This document shows positions 7,296-14,200 of a stretch of 16,208 nt of DNA, one piece after another. The first letter of the stretch is position 1; each line of letters opens with the position of its first letter. Under the pieces are notes generated by a model. It was not told the DNA's origin and made no database searches. It saw only the letters and a program-made list of their open reading frames with translations. Source of the DNA: Candidatus Cibiobacter qucibialis. GTDB taxonomy: Bacteria; Bacillota; Clostridia; Oscillospirales; Ruminococcaceae. The stretch lies in contig SAUS01000059.1 in assembly GCA_004000625.1 (NCBI GenBank), positions 1 through 16,208 of the forward strand, in the 5' to 3' direction. Both the position numbers and the translations under genes were made by a program.

Positions 7296-7925
7296 TTACT
7301 TGGTGCCGAAGATGCGGTCGCCTGCATCGCCCAGGCCGGGGATGATGTAGCCGTTCTCGTTCAGCTTTTCATCCTGTGCGGCAACATAAATGTCAACATC
7401 GGGGTGTGCTTCGTGCAGGGCTTTCAGTCCTTCGGGGGCGGCAATCAGGCCAATGAACTTGATGTGCTTGGCACCGCGCTTTTTGATCTGGCCAATGGCG
7501 TCAATGGCGCTGCCGCCGGTAGCCAGCATGGGATCCAGAACAAAAACATCGCGCTCGGCAATATCCTTGGGCAGCTTGCAATAATATTCCACAGGCTCCA
7601 GGGTCTCCTCATTGCGGTACAGGCCAATGTGGCCGACCTTTGCAGCGGGAATCAGGGTCAGCATGCCGTCCACCATGCCCAGACCGGCGCGCAGGATGGG
7701 AACCAGGGCCAGCTTGCGGCCAGCCAGCACATGGGTGCGAGCCAGAGCAATCGGGGTTTCCACTTCAACTTCCTCGGTGGGCAGGTCGCGGGTGGCCTCA
7801 TAGCACAGCAGGGTAGCAATTTCGCTGACCAGATCACGAAACTCTTTGGTGCCGGTGTTGCGGTCACGCATCAGGCTGATTTTGTGCTGGATCAGGGGAT
7901 GGTCTACAATTTTAACAACGCTCAT
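7296..7925 (-). CDS. upp: Uracil phosphoribosyltransferase
   Basis: This cytoplasmic salvage enzyme joins uracil to PRPP to give UMP. The 209 residues match the family's usual length. The PRPP loop DPMLATGGSA (131-140) and the C-terminal uracil-binding GYIIPGLGDAGDR (192-204) are intact, as is PILRAGLGM (77-84). The ATG has AAGGAG 8 bases upstream. It is the last gene of a leftward operon, 82 bp after rpiB, and ends in the terminator at 7237-7275. Only a weak internal promoter (TTGCAT-N17-CATATT) can be proposed in that gap, and no PyrR-type attenuator is seen. Confidence 0.97.
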   Translation of the reverse strand: MSVVKIVDHPLIQHKISLMRDRNTGTKEFRDLVSEIATLLCYEATRDLPTEEVEVETPIALARTHVLAGRKLALVPILRAGLGMVDGMLTLIPAAKVGHIGLYRNEETLEPVEYYCKLPKDIAERDVFVLDPMLATGGSAIDAIGQIKKRGAKHIKFIGLIAAPEGLKALHEAHPDVDIYVAAQDEKLNENGYIIPGLGDAGDRIFGTK

Positions 7926-8007
7926 GGCAGATTCTCCTTACAATATGAAAATTCATCGGATACAATGCAAAGCCTGGTCCCAGGCGGGGTACAACAGTGG
8001 GGGAGCC

Positions 8008-8466
8008 TTAAAGGGTTTCCAGCGCCATCATCTTGTCAATGCGCTTCTGGTGGCGGCCGCCCTCAAATTCGTGGTCCAAAAAGGCGTCAACGATCTGGCA
8101 GGCGAGGCCGGGGCCCACAACGCGGCCGCCCAGGCACAGGGTATTGGCGTTGTTGTGGCGGCGGGTGTACTCGGCGCTGAACGGCTCCGAGCAGCAGCAA
8201 GCGCGGATGCCCTTGATCTTGTTGGCACACATCGACATGCCCACACCCGTGCCGCAGCACAGGATGGCGAAATCGCTGCTGCCATTGGTCACAGCGCCGC
8301 AGGTGGCGGCGGCATAATCGGGATAGTCACAGCTGGCGGTGCTGTTGGTGCCAAAGTCGCGGTAGGCAATGCCGCGCTCTTCCAAATGCTGTTTGATGGC
8401 CTCTTTCAGCTCATAACCGCCGTGGTCAGCACCCAGGGCAATCGGTTTTTCAAATTGTACAGCCAT
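8008..8466 (-). CDS. rpiB: Ribose-5-phosphate isomerase B
   Basis: This enzyme interconverts ribose 5-phosphate and ribulose 5-phosphate (RpiB/LacAB family). It has 152 residues with ADHGG (13-17), the catalytic-cysteine loop CGTGVGMSMCANK (71-83) and RRHNNAN (102-108) followed by LGGRVVG. I start at ATG 8466, with AAAGGA at 8475-8480, rather than at a further upstream ATG. That alternative would overlap tsaB and add 20 unrelated residues. It lies 13 bp behind tsaB. Its product feeds PRPP synthesis, the co-substrate of Upp downstream. Confidence 0.95.
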   Translation of the reverse strand: MAVQFEKPIALGADHGGYELKEAIKQHLEERGIAYRDFGTNSTASCDYPDYAAATCGAVTNGSSDFAILCCGTGVGMSMCANKIKGIRACCCSEPFSAEYTRRHNNANTLCLGGRVVGPGLACQIVDAFLDHEFEGGRHQKRIDKMMALETL

Positions 8467-8479
8467 AATCAAGATCCTT

Positions 8480-9187
8480 TCAATTCGTGGCGGATTGTTG
8501 GGCGGCTTCGCGCTCGGCGCGCTCACGCTCAGCCTGGCTTAAACGGTGATAATCCGGCAGCAGCTCTGCGGGGGAAACGCAGGTGCCCGCATCCCACATG
8601 GCTTTGCCCGCCAGGGCAACCCCTGCGCCGCGCAAAACGCGCAGCGGCTGGGGGCAGGGCAGAATGCCGGGCTGGTCTTTATATGTATTGTAGCACAATG
8701 CGGCACCATCGCCAACAAAAATCAAAGGCTTTTTGCACTCTTTTACAAAAGTTTCCAGCGCAGTGACCGGTTCGGCGGCGTCCGGGGTCAGCCGGGCGTG
8801 GGTGGCAAGGTCAAACCCGGCCCAGTACACCTGGCCGCGGCGGGCGTCCTGTGCGCCAATCACAGTGCCTTCCCCGCACACGCCGTAAGCCAGGGCAGCC
8901 ATGGTGGAAACCCCGGCGCAGGGGGTGTTGGCCGCAAAAGCCAGCCCCTTGACGGCGGCAAGACCGATGCGCAGCCCGGTAAAGCTGCCGGGACCGTTGG
9001 TCACGGCGTACAAATCCAGCTGGGCGGGGGTCAGGCCGCAGGCTTTCAGGGCGGTATCCACCATGGGCAGCAGGGTCTCGCTGTGGGTCAGCCCGGTGTT
9101 GGAAGCCATCTCATATAATAAAGTATCGTCGCGCATCACAGCGACGGCGGCAGTTTTGCCCGCCGTATCAATGGCAAGAATGTTCAT
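8480..9187 (-). CDS. tsaB: tRNA t6A biosynthesis protein TsaB
   Basis: TsaB is the dimerisation partner of TsaD in threonylcarbamoyl transfer to A37 of ANN-decoding tRNAs. This 235-residue ASKHA-fold protein shows the N-terminal MNILAIDTAG, HSE (35-37) and the signature NGPGSFTGLRIG (64-75). It lies 36 bp behind tsaE. TsaD, the catalytic subunit, is not in the window. The C-terminal end (about 205-235, Arg/Glu/Ala rich) is unremarkable. The ribosome site is weak (GGAAGAA, rather far from the ATG), so coupling to tsaE is possible. Confidence 0.95.
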   Translation of the reverse strand: MNILAIDTAGKTAAVAVMRDDTLLYEMASNTGLTHSETLLPMVDTALKACGLTPAQLDLYAVTNGPGSFTGLRIGLAAVKGLAFAANTPCAGVSTMAALAYGVCGEGTVIGAQDARRGQVYWAGFDLATHARLTPDAAEPVTALETFVKECKKPLIFVGDGAALCYNTYKDQPGILPCPQPLRVLRGAGVALAGKAMWDAGTCVSPAELLPDYHRLSQAERERAEREAAQQSATN

Positions 9188-9223
9188 TCGGGGTTAGTTC
9201 TTCCTTTCCAAAAGGGCGTGGCG

Positions 9224-9649
9224 TCAAGCCCCAGGCCGGGTGATGGTAATCTTGCGGGTGGTTTCATCCAGCCGGTCAATGTTAATATAAATCGGGTTTT
9301 CCAGCGCCAGCAGGTCGGCGCAGTTTTCGCTCCATTCCGCCGCAACCACAGCGCCCATATCCAGGTAATCATAAAAACCGGCGGCAGAAAGGTCCACTTC
9401 GGTATGGATGCGGTACAAATCAAAATGTGCAAAGGGCCGCGGGCCGCGGTAGTAGTTGACAATGGCAAAAGTTGGGCTGGAAACAGGGTCCGTGCAGCCA
9501 AGGCCCTCTGCAATGCCCTGGCAGAACGCGGTTTTGCCAGCGCCCAGCCCGCCGGTAAAGGCAATCAGGCTGCCGGGGGCAAGCTCTGCGGCAAGGCGGC
9601 GGCCCAGGGCCACGGTTTCATCCCGCGAATGGGTAATATATTCTTCCAT
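9224..9649 (-). CDS. tsaE: tRNA t6A biosynthesis ATPase TsaE
   Basis: TsaE is the small ATPase that resets the TsaB-TsaD complex. Its 141 residues are close to the family norm. It has Walker A GGLGAGKT (33-40), the SSPTF switch (57-61), HFDLYR (75-80) and EWSE (105-108). The start is supported by TAGGAGGG at 9659-9666. It is the first gene of the leftward operon, driven by the promoter at 9699-9727. Confidence 0.96.
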   Translation of the reverse strand: MEEYITHSRDETVALGRRLAAELAPGSLIAFTGGLGAGKTAFCQGIAEGLGCTDPVSSPTFAIVNYYRGPRPFAHFDLYRIHTEVDLSAAGFYDYLDMGAVVAAEWSENCADLLALENPIYINIDRLDETTRKITITRPGA

Positions 9650-9698
9650 ACAGCAGGCCCTCCTACAAGTAAGCGGCTAAGTCAGCATAAACTACTTT

Positions 9699-9727
9699 AT
9701 TATACAACATCCAGCCTGCTTTGTAAA
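9699..9727 (-). promoter_or_regulatory. Sigma-A type promoter of the tsaE operon
   Basis: The minus strand reads TTTACA (9727-9722), a 17-base spacer, then TATAAT (9704-9699). This is near consensus. The expected leader is about 43 bases. Confidence 0.85.
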
Positions 9728-9765
9728 ATATTTTTGTGTGGCGCGCCATAAAACGCCGCAAAGCG

Positions 9766-9794
9766 TGGCATATTGCACAGGAACGCGGTATAAT
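9766..9794 (+). promoter_or_regulatory. Weak candidate promoter for the SEDS gene
   Basis: TGGCAT (9766-9771), 17 bases, TATAAT (9789-9794). The -10 is perfect but the -35 is poor. A second option is the extended -10 TGCTATACT at 9840-9848, without a good -35. Confidence 0.35.
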
Positions 9795-9870
9795 AATCGG
9801 TAATACGAGCAGGAACCAATACCATTGCACAGGGCAATGTGCTATACTGGGAACAAGAAAAACAAAAGTG

Positions 9871-9878
9871 AAAGGTGG
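9871..9878 (+). promoter_or_regulatory. Shine-Dalgarno site deciding a TTG start
   Basis: AAAGGTGG lies 7 bases before TTG 9886-9888. The only in-frame upstream ATG (9736) has no such site and would add 50 uncharacteristic residues across the promoter region. Confidence 0.7.
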
Positions 9879-9885
9879 CAGGCCA

Positions 9886-11055
9886 TTGCTGCAGCTGACA
9901 CGCCGCTATTTGCGGCAGATCGACGGAATATTTCTGGCGCTGTGCGCGGCGTGTTCGGTGCTCAGCGTGGTAACACTGGTTTCCATTGGGCATAACCAGC
10001 TGGGGTCCATCAACAAAGCATCGGTGCAGTTTATTGCCAGCGCGCTGGGCATCCTGTTGGCGCTGATCGTTTCCACGGTGGACTACCGTGCGCTGGCCCG
10101 TGCCTGGCCGCTGCATGCGGTGCTGGCTTGGGGTATGGTGCTGCCCACCCTGCTTTTGCACAACGTCCGCCTGGGCTTTTTAACGGTGGGGTACGATGCC
10201 GGCGGTACTTCCAACTACAGCTGGTACCGGGTGGGCGGCATGACTTTCCAACCGGCGGAACTGGCCAAAATCAGCTTTGTACTGACCCTGGCCCTGCATC
10301 TGAACCATGTGCGCGGCCGGGTGAACAAGCCGGCCAATTTGCTGGCGCTGGCGGTGCATGTGCTGCTGCCGGTGCTGGCCATTCACATCCAGGGCGATGA
10401 CGGCACGGCGCTGGTATTTTTGGGCATTGGGCTGGTCATGGTGTTTGCGGGCGGTATTTCCGGCTGGCTGGTGGCTGGCGGGCTGGCCGCTGCGGGCGGT
10501 GGTGCGGCCCTGCTGCTGAAACTACGCCCGGGTCTGCTGAAAGGCTACCAGGCCAAGCGTATTTTTGCCGTGCTGGACCCCGAAAACCCGGCTCTGGCCG
10601 ATATCGCTTACCAGCAGAACAAGGGGGCTATGGCCATCGGAACCGGCGGATTGACCGGAACCGGCCTTTGGGGCGAGCATGTGTTTGTGCCAAACTCCTG
10701 GAATGATTTTATCTTCAGCTACCTGGCCAACGCGATGGGCTTTGTGGGGGCGGTAACGGTTCTGCTGCTGTTGCTGGGCATCTCGGTGCGCATTCTGCTG
10801 GCAGCGCTGCAAAGCACGGATGCTTTGGGCCGCTATCTGTGCGTGGGCATCTTTGCCGCACTGTTCTGGCAGTGCATCATCAACCTGGGCATGAATTTAC
10901 AGGTGCTGCCGGTCATCGGGGTCACGCTGCCGTTCTTCTCGGCAGGCGGGTCCAGCGTGGTCATGGTGTATTTGTGCGTGGGGCTGGTGCTGGCGGTATC
11001 CCGCAAGAACCGCCGCAAAAAGCTGGCGGTGCCCATTGAGCTGGAACAGGTTTGA
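9886..11055 (+). CDS. FtsW/RodA/SpoVE-family SEDS protein (divergent)
   Basis: SEDS proteins are membrane peptidoglycan glycosyltransferases that use lipid II. From the TTG start this is 389 residues with about 10 membrane segments. It has WYRVGGMTFQPAELAK (113-128, the family's GG-x-FQPSELAK) and the loop GTGGLTGTGLWG (252-263). It also has NDFIF (273-277), which keeps the catalytic-loop Asp (D274), and a C-terminal LPFFSAGGSS. The usual HTDFIF...GEE is changed to WNDFIFSYLANAM, so the acidic pair after the Asp is lost and the family member is divergent. No partner class B PBP is next to it. Whether it serves division, elongation or spore cortex cannot be told. A terminator follows at 11144-11181. 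Confidence 0.9.
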   Translation: MLQLTRRYLRQIDGIFLALCAACSVLSVVTLVSIGHNQLGSINKASVQFIASALGILLALIVSTVDYRALARAWPLHAVLAWGMVLPTLLLHNVRLGFLTVGYDAGGTSNYSWYRVGGMTFQPAELAKISFVLTLALHLNHVRGRVNKPANLLALAVHVLLPVLAIHIQGDDGTALVFLGIGLVMVFAGGISGWLVAGGLAAAGGGAALLLKLRPGLLKGYQAKRIFAVLDPENPALADIAYQQNKGAMAIGTGGLTGTGLWGEHVFVPNSWNDFIFSYLANAMGFVGAVTVLLLLLGISVRILLAALQSTDALGRYLCVGIFAALFWQCIINLGMNLQVLPVIGVTLPFFSAGGSSVVMVYLCVGLVLAVSRKNRRKKLAVPIELEQV

Positions 11056-11100
11056 CACCGGCAAATGGACGCACTAAAATAGAAAAAGGCACTGCGGTAA

Positions 11101-11152
11101 GCGGTTGGCCTTTGGACTAAGAGCTTAGTAAACTTAGTAAACTAAGAACCGC
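11101..11152 (+). other. Alternative stem pairing across a tandem CTTAGTAAA repeat
   Basis: GCGGTT (11101-11106) complements AACCGC (11147-11152), which is also part of the 5' arm of the following terminator. Between them lie a perfect 9 bp tandem repeat CTTAGTAAA (11124-11132, 11133-11141) and the complementary CTAAG boxes at 11117-11121 and 11142-11146. The layout resembles an antiterminator/terminator switch or a small structured RNA. No downstream gene on this strand explains it. Confidence 0.35.
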
Positions 11153-11181
11153 CACTTGGCCCGGTGGAGGTTCTTGTTTTT
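11144..11181 (+). terminator. Rho-independent terminator after the SEDS gene
   Basis: AAGAACCGCCAC (11144-11155) pairs with GTGGAGGTTCTT (11164-11175) with one mismatch. The loop is 8 bases and GTTTTT follows. It is about 90 bases beyond the SEDS stop. Confidence 0.8.
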
Positions 11182-11253
11182 CACAGTGACCGTTGCGCTG
11201 CTGCCGCAATTCGACCGCCTGTGCAAGACAAAACAATAAGACAGACAAAATAG

Positions 11254-11296
11254 AGCCGGTGTACCGTAAGATGAATCAAACGGTACACCGGCTTTT
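11254..11296. terminator. Bidirectional hairpin terminator
   Basis: A perfect 14 bp stem (11254-11267 with 11280-11293) closes a 12-base loop. The plus strand continues CTTTTA and the minus strand CTCTATTTTG. It lies 10 bases beyond the DUF378 stop on the minus strand and separates the facing transcription units. Confidence 0.88.
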
Positions 11297-11302
11297 ACAG
11301 TG

Positions 11303-11518
11303 TCAGGCTTCCTCTTTTTTACTGGGGCTGCACAATGCGGGGATCAGGCAGATGGCTGCCGCCGCTACCAGAATATACACGGTGCGGGCCGCCCAGCTTG
11401 TCTGGCCGCCCAGCAGCCAGGCAATGATATCCAGCTTCCAAATGCCCACTAAGCCCCAGTTCAGCCCGCCAATGATAGCCAGCAGCAGGCAGATTTTTGA
11501 AAGAACAGAATTGCACAT
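11303..11518 (-). CDS. DUF378 small membrane protein
   Basis: This 71-residue protein has two hydrophobic segments (about 8-34 and 46-62) and a charged C-terminal SKKEEA. The pattern LLAIIGGLNWGLVG...D followed by a second helix is that of DUF378, an uncharacterised family common in Firmicutes. I start at ATG 11518 with AAGGAG at 11530-11535. The in-frame GTG at 11530 overlaps that site. It lies 51 bp behind the polymerase-like gene and probably shares its transcript. Function unknown. Confidence 0.85.
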   Translation of the reverse strand: MCNSVLSKICLLLAIIGGLNWGLVGIWKLDIIAWLLGGQTSWAARTVYILVAAAAICLIPALCSPSKKEEA

Positions 11519-11569
11519 GTTGGAAAACACTCCTTCCTATAACGGAAGTATGCCCATGCCGCGGTGTGT

Positions 11570-12859
11570 CTATTCGATTTTCTGCCACCGGGCGGAAGTT
11601 TGGGCAAAAACAGCACCGCACAGCAGAAGGGCGGTGGGGTTGGTCGTCAGGTGGAAGGGCTGAACTTCCATATAGGCGTAAGCCAGCATGGCAAACAGGC
11701 AGCAAACCTCAACCCGGCGGCCCTGTTTGGCGTGACCCCACAGGGCGGCGGCAAACAGAATACCCAGCAGCGCGGCGACCACCGGACCAAACTGAAACAG
11801 TGCAAAAGCAAAGCTGTTATCCACTGTGGGCCAGTTGAACACCTGCCCTGCAATTTTGACATCCAGCAGGCGGTAGGCCATCCAGGTCAGCGAGATGCGG
11901 CAGGTGAGCAGGGAGTCCAGCTTTGCCAGCCATGCGGGGCCGATATCATTGTTCCACGGTCCCACCTTGATGACCAGCAGCGGCAAAAGGTAACTGACCG
12001 CCGCCGTAAGCCCCACCATACCGGCGCAGGTGCCGGGCCACCAACGGGGTACACTGTGCCCGGCGCGCAGGCGGCAGAACACCAGCCCAACGGCCAGCGC
12101 CAGCGTGCACAGCGCAGCGCTGCGGCTGGCGGGCCCCACCAGCAAAAACACGCCGATGGCAAATACCAGCAGGCAGTCCACCCAGCGCACCTTTTGGGCA
12201 CGCAGCAGGGCATAGGCCAATACCAGGCCGAACACCAGTCCGCCGAATGTGTTGGGGTGGCCGTAGCCGTAAGTACCGCGCAAAGCGCCCATCCGCTCGC
12301 TGGTCAGGTCCGGGGCAACGATCCCGGCAAAGTGCAGTGCCAGCACCACCGCCATGGCGGCACAGCCGCTGGCAAAATAGACCTGCAGCGGGCGGCGCAG
12401 GGGAACATCCTTGGCGGCAAGCACCGCCACCACAATGCCGATCCACCAGATGTTCTGGCTGTTGAAATAGACCCAGCGGGCAATGAAATACAGCGCTCCG
12501 CCAGCCAGCAGCTCCCGCCAGGTGTAGCGGGTGCCGAACAAAATCTTGGCACCAAAGCACAGGAACGCGAGCCATTCCAGCACGGGGCTCATCACGCCCT
12601 GCACCCACGCCCAGTTCTGGCGCGCCATGCTGTTGCAGAACACCACGCTGATCTCATACGCGGCCAGCCCGGCGGCAAACAGAATACGGCCAAGCTGCAG
12701 TCGCCATTCGGCCAGCTGCTGCCCAAATAACAGGTGCGGCGTGTTCCACAGGCCGTGCAACGCCCCGCGCAACCCGCCGCCCCTGGCAAGGGCAAAAATT
12801 AGGTCAAAAACCGCTGCGGCAAAGAGCGCCAACAGCAGAAAATTAGCAAAACCAAACAA
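11570..12859 (-). CDS. Polytopic membrane protein, O-antigen ligase/polymerase (Wzy)-like
   Basis: From the TTG at 12857-12859 (AGGAGGG at 12866-12872, 6 bases upstream) this is 429 residues with about 11 hydrophobic segments. The feature I recognise is the stretch GTYGYGHPNTFGGLVFGL, like the H-x-N-x-x-G region of Wzy/WaaL-type polysaccharide polymerases and ligases, followed by more helices. A long extracytoplasmic loop around VGPWNNDIGPAWLAKLDSLL fits that family. In a Gram-positive cell it would polymerise or attach capsular or wall glycan. No glycosyltransferase genes flank it, so the substrate is open. The in-frame ATG further upstream lies in the divergent gene and is not used. Confidence 0.72.
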   Translation of the reverse strand: MFGFANFLLLALFAAAVFDLIFALARGGGLRGALHGLWNTPHLLFGQQLAEWRLQLGRILFAAGLAAYEISVVFCNSMARQNWAWVQGVMSPVLEWLAFLCFGAKILFGTRYTWRELLAGGALYFIARWVYFNSQNIWWIGIVVAVLAAKDVPLRRPLQVYFASGCAAMAVVLALHFAGIVAPDLTSERMGALRGTYGYGHPNTFGGLVFGLVLAYALLRAQKVRWVDCLLVFAIGVFLLVGPASRSAALCTLALAVGLVFCRLRAGHSVPRWWPGTCAGMVGLTAAVSYLLPLLVIKVGPWNNDIGPAWLAKLDSLLTCRISLTWMAYRLLDVKIAGQVFNWPTVDNSFAFALFQFGPVVAALLGILFAAALWGHAKQGRRVEVCCLFAMLAYAYMEVQPFHLTTNPTALLLCGAVFAQTSARWQKIE

Positions 12860-12865
12860 GGGATT

Positions 12866-12872
12866 CCCTCCT
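12866..12872 (-). promoter_or_regulatory. Shine-Dalgarno site deciding a TTG start
   Basis: The minus strand reads AGGAGGG, 6 bases before TTG 12859. It is a near-perfect site and the reason for rejecting the 62-residue longer reading. Confidence 0.8.
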
Positions 12873-12894
12873 GAAAAAACGCATGGCCCTGTGT

Positions 12895-12923
12895 TTGACA
12901 AGGGCGGGTGCGGATGGTATGCT
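12895..12923 (+). promoter_or_regulatory. Promoter for the PAP2/lipoprotein genes
   Basis: TTGACA (12895-12900), exactly 17 bases, TATGCT (12918-12923, 4 of 6). The expected start near 12930 leaves a leader of about 37 bases before ATG 12967. Confidence 0.7.
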
Positions 12924-12926
12924 TCT

Positions 12927-12955
12927 ATTATAAAGATTTTGGACGCAGCACACAA
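12927..12955 (-). promoter_or_regulatory. Promoter for the polymerase-like/DUF378 genes
   Basis: The minus strand reads TTGTGT (12955-12950), 17 bases, TATAAT (12932-12927). Its -10 lies three bases from the plus-strand -10 at 12918-12923, so the two promoters occupy the same DNA and should exclude each other. Confidence 0.7.
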
Positions 12956-12966
12956 GGGGGCAAAGA

Positions 12967-13458
12967 ATGACGGCACAACGCTATCAGGCAATTTTTGATT
13001 GGTTCCGTGCCCGCCCGGCGGCGCTGCGGGCGCTGGGATATGCACAAAAGATCAGCGTGCTGGGAGTGTATCTGGTGTATGGCGCGGTGTTGGCCGTTAC
13101 GCTCTGGCAGCGCAGCGGCCAGTTCTGGCGCGTGCTGGCGGTCCCGGCGGCGGTGTTCGTTTTGGGCACGCTGCTGCGCGCGGCCATTAACCGCCCGCGC
13201 CCGTATGAGGCATTGAACTTTACGCCGCTGTTCTCCAAGGATACCAAAGGCCAAAGCATGCCCAGCCGCCACTGCTTTTCCGCCGCAGCCATTGTGGCGG
13301 CGGCGTTTACCGTGTGGGTGCCGCTTGGCGTGGCCGCCTGCCTGCTGGCGGCGGTTGTGGCTGTGACCCGCGTGCTGACAGGGGTGCATTACCCCAGCGA
13401 CGTACTGGCTGGCCTGGCCTTTGGCGCCGGGGCGGCTGTGATCGGCTTCCTTTTATGA
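12967..13458 (+). CDS. PAP2-family membrane phosphatase
   Basis: This is a 163-residue integral membrane phosphatase of the type-2 phosphatidic acid phosphatase superfamily. All three motifs are present: R71-x6-RP (78-79), PSRH (99-102) and R135-x5-H141-x3-D145 in TRVLTGVHYPSD. Hydrophobic helices surround them. Members dephosphorylate undecaprenyl pyrophosphate (BcrC-like) or other lipid phosphates at the outer face of the membrane; which one cannot be told. AAGGGGG lies 6 bases before the ATG. The divergent polymerase-like gene and the SEDS gene nearby would both depend on recycled lipid carrier, which favours the undecaprenyl role (inference). Confidence 0.9.
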   Translation: MTAQRYQAIFDWFRARPAALRALGYAQKISVLGVYLVYGAVLAVTLWQRSGQFWRVLAVPAAVFVLGTLLRAAINRPRPYEALNFTPLFSKDTKGQSMPSRHCFSAAAIVAAAFTVWVPLGVAACLLAAVVAVTRVLTGVHYPSDVLAGLAFGAGAAVIGFLL

Positions 13459-13474
13459 CATGAGGATGATAACT

Positions 13475-14032
13475 GTGAAACAATACAAAAAAATAATTGC
13501 TGCTGTGGCAGCTGCCGCAATACTGGCCCTGCCCCTGAGCGGGTGCAGCTTTAACGATGTGATGCTGTACCTGTACGGTGGTGACAGCTTTACCAAAGAG
13601 GAAGGCGAGGACTACCAGACCTATGACGGCGAAAACGGCATCAGTGTAACCTATGATGCCAATATCTGGAACGAACCCAGCATGTCGCAGGGGGATACCA
13701 TTGGCATTACCACTGGCAACAAGCTGAGCTATACGGCAGTACTGCTGCAGGTATCGGATGTTTACACAGACTTTTTGGAAGAATCCGCCGCGGAATTGAA
13801 CGAGGAAGCTCAGACCGTGCGGTATGACTTTGATTTGACCATCCCCGATGCAGAAACCGAGTCCGTCCGGTATGACTGTGGCACTTACCAGATGATCCTG
13901 GCCGAAGTGAACTATGACTGCGGCGTTACGCTGCATGTATCGGCAGCATCCCGCTCTGCTAGCTATGACCAGATCGTGGCGCTGCTGCAAAACGTGTACC
14001 CCACCGGTCACACGCCAGAAACGGCAGAATAA
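13475..14032 (+). CDS. Predicted lipoprotein of unknown function
   Basis: I start at the GTG 13475-13477 because GAGG (13462-13465) lies 9 bases upstream and the product then begins like a classical lipoprotein. It opens MKQYKK, then a hydrophobic core, then the lipobox LSGC with Cys24. The in-frame ATG at 13460 would place that GAGG inside the gene. The mature part (about 160 residues) is acidic and Tyr/Asp-rich, with no catalytic motif I recognise. It lies 16 bp behind the PAP2 gene and is probably co-transcribed. It would be anchored on the outer face of the membrane. Confidence 0.82.
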   Translation: MKQYKKIIAAVAAAAILALPLSGCSFNDVMLYLYGGDSFTKEEGEDYQTYDGENGISVTYDANIWNEPSMSQGDTIGITTGNKLSYTAVLLQVSDVYTDFLEESAAELNEEAQTVRYDFDLTIPDAETESVRYDCGTYQMILAEVNYDCGVTLHVSAASRSASYDQIVALLQNVYPTGHTPETAE

Positions 14033-14060
14033 AAAGCAGCAGCCTTTTGCGGGCTGCTGC
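14031..14060 (-). terminator. Hairpin terminator, minus-strand direction
   Basis: GCAGCAGCC (14036-14044) pairs with GGCTGCTGC (14052-14060). On the minus strand the stem is followed by TTTTT. On the plus strand no T-run follows (GGGTGGG). It therefore best serves leftward transcripts from the iron-sulfur flavoprotein gene, about 160 bases past that gene's stop. It also overlaps the lipoprotein stop codon. Confidence 0.7.
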
Positions 14061-14107
14061 GGGTGGGAAAGGTTGGCTTGTAAAGGGGAAGTATGCCGTA
14101 TTCCGGG

Positions 14108-14200
14108 GTGAAATATCTGGCAAAGCCCCTATAAATGGGGTTCGGCACAAGTTTTGTAATACGCAACAGGACGAAGCTGTGGCGGGGTGAGGGCACCCCG
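14108..14200. repeat. Intergenic repeat related to 6952-7065
   Basis: TGAAATATCTGGCAAAGCCC, an AAATGG block and a final GCGGGGTGAGGGCACCC match the order seen at 6952-7065, minus about 30 bases. It ends in palindrome copy c. No gene is present between 14033 and 14219. Confidence 0.45.

Noticed and set aside
7926..8007. Possible attenuator or internal promoter between rpiB and upp
   Set aside because: Only a short CCTGG-CCAGG repeat and a weak TTGCAT-N17-CATATT pair are present; no terminator-like stem or PyrR site.
8467..8526. Longer N-terminus for rpiB
   Set aside because: It would overlap tsaB and add 20 residues before the conserved start; AAAGGA precedes ATG 8466.
11186..11239. 17-codon GTG open frame after the SEDS terminator
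   Set aside because: No properly spaced ribosome site and no supporting motif; mentioned only as context for the RNA structure.
11564..12730. 388-codon plus-strand open frame opposite the polymerase-like gene
   Set aside because: Antisense shadow; the minus strand encodes a coherent polytopic membrane protein with a strong ribosome site and promoter.
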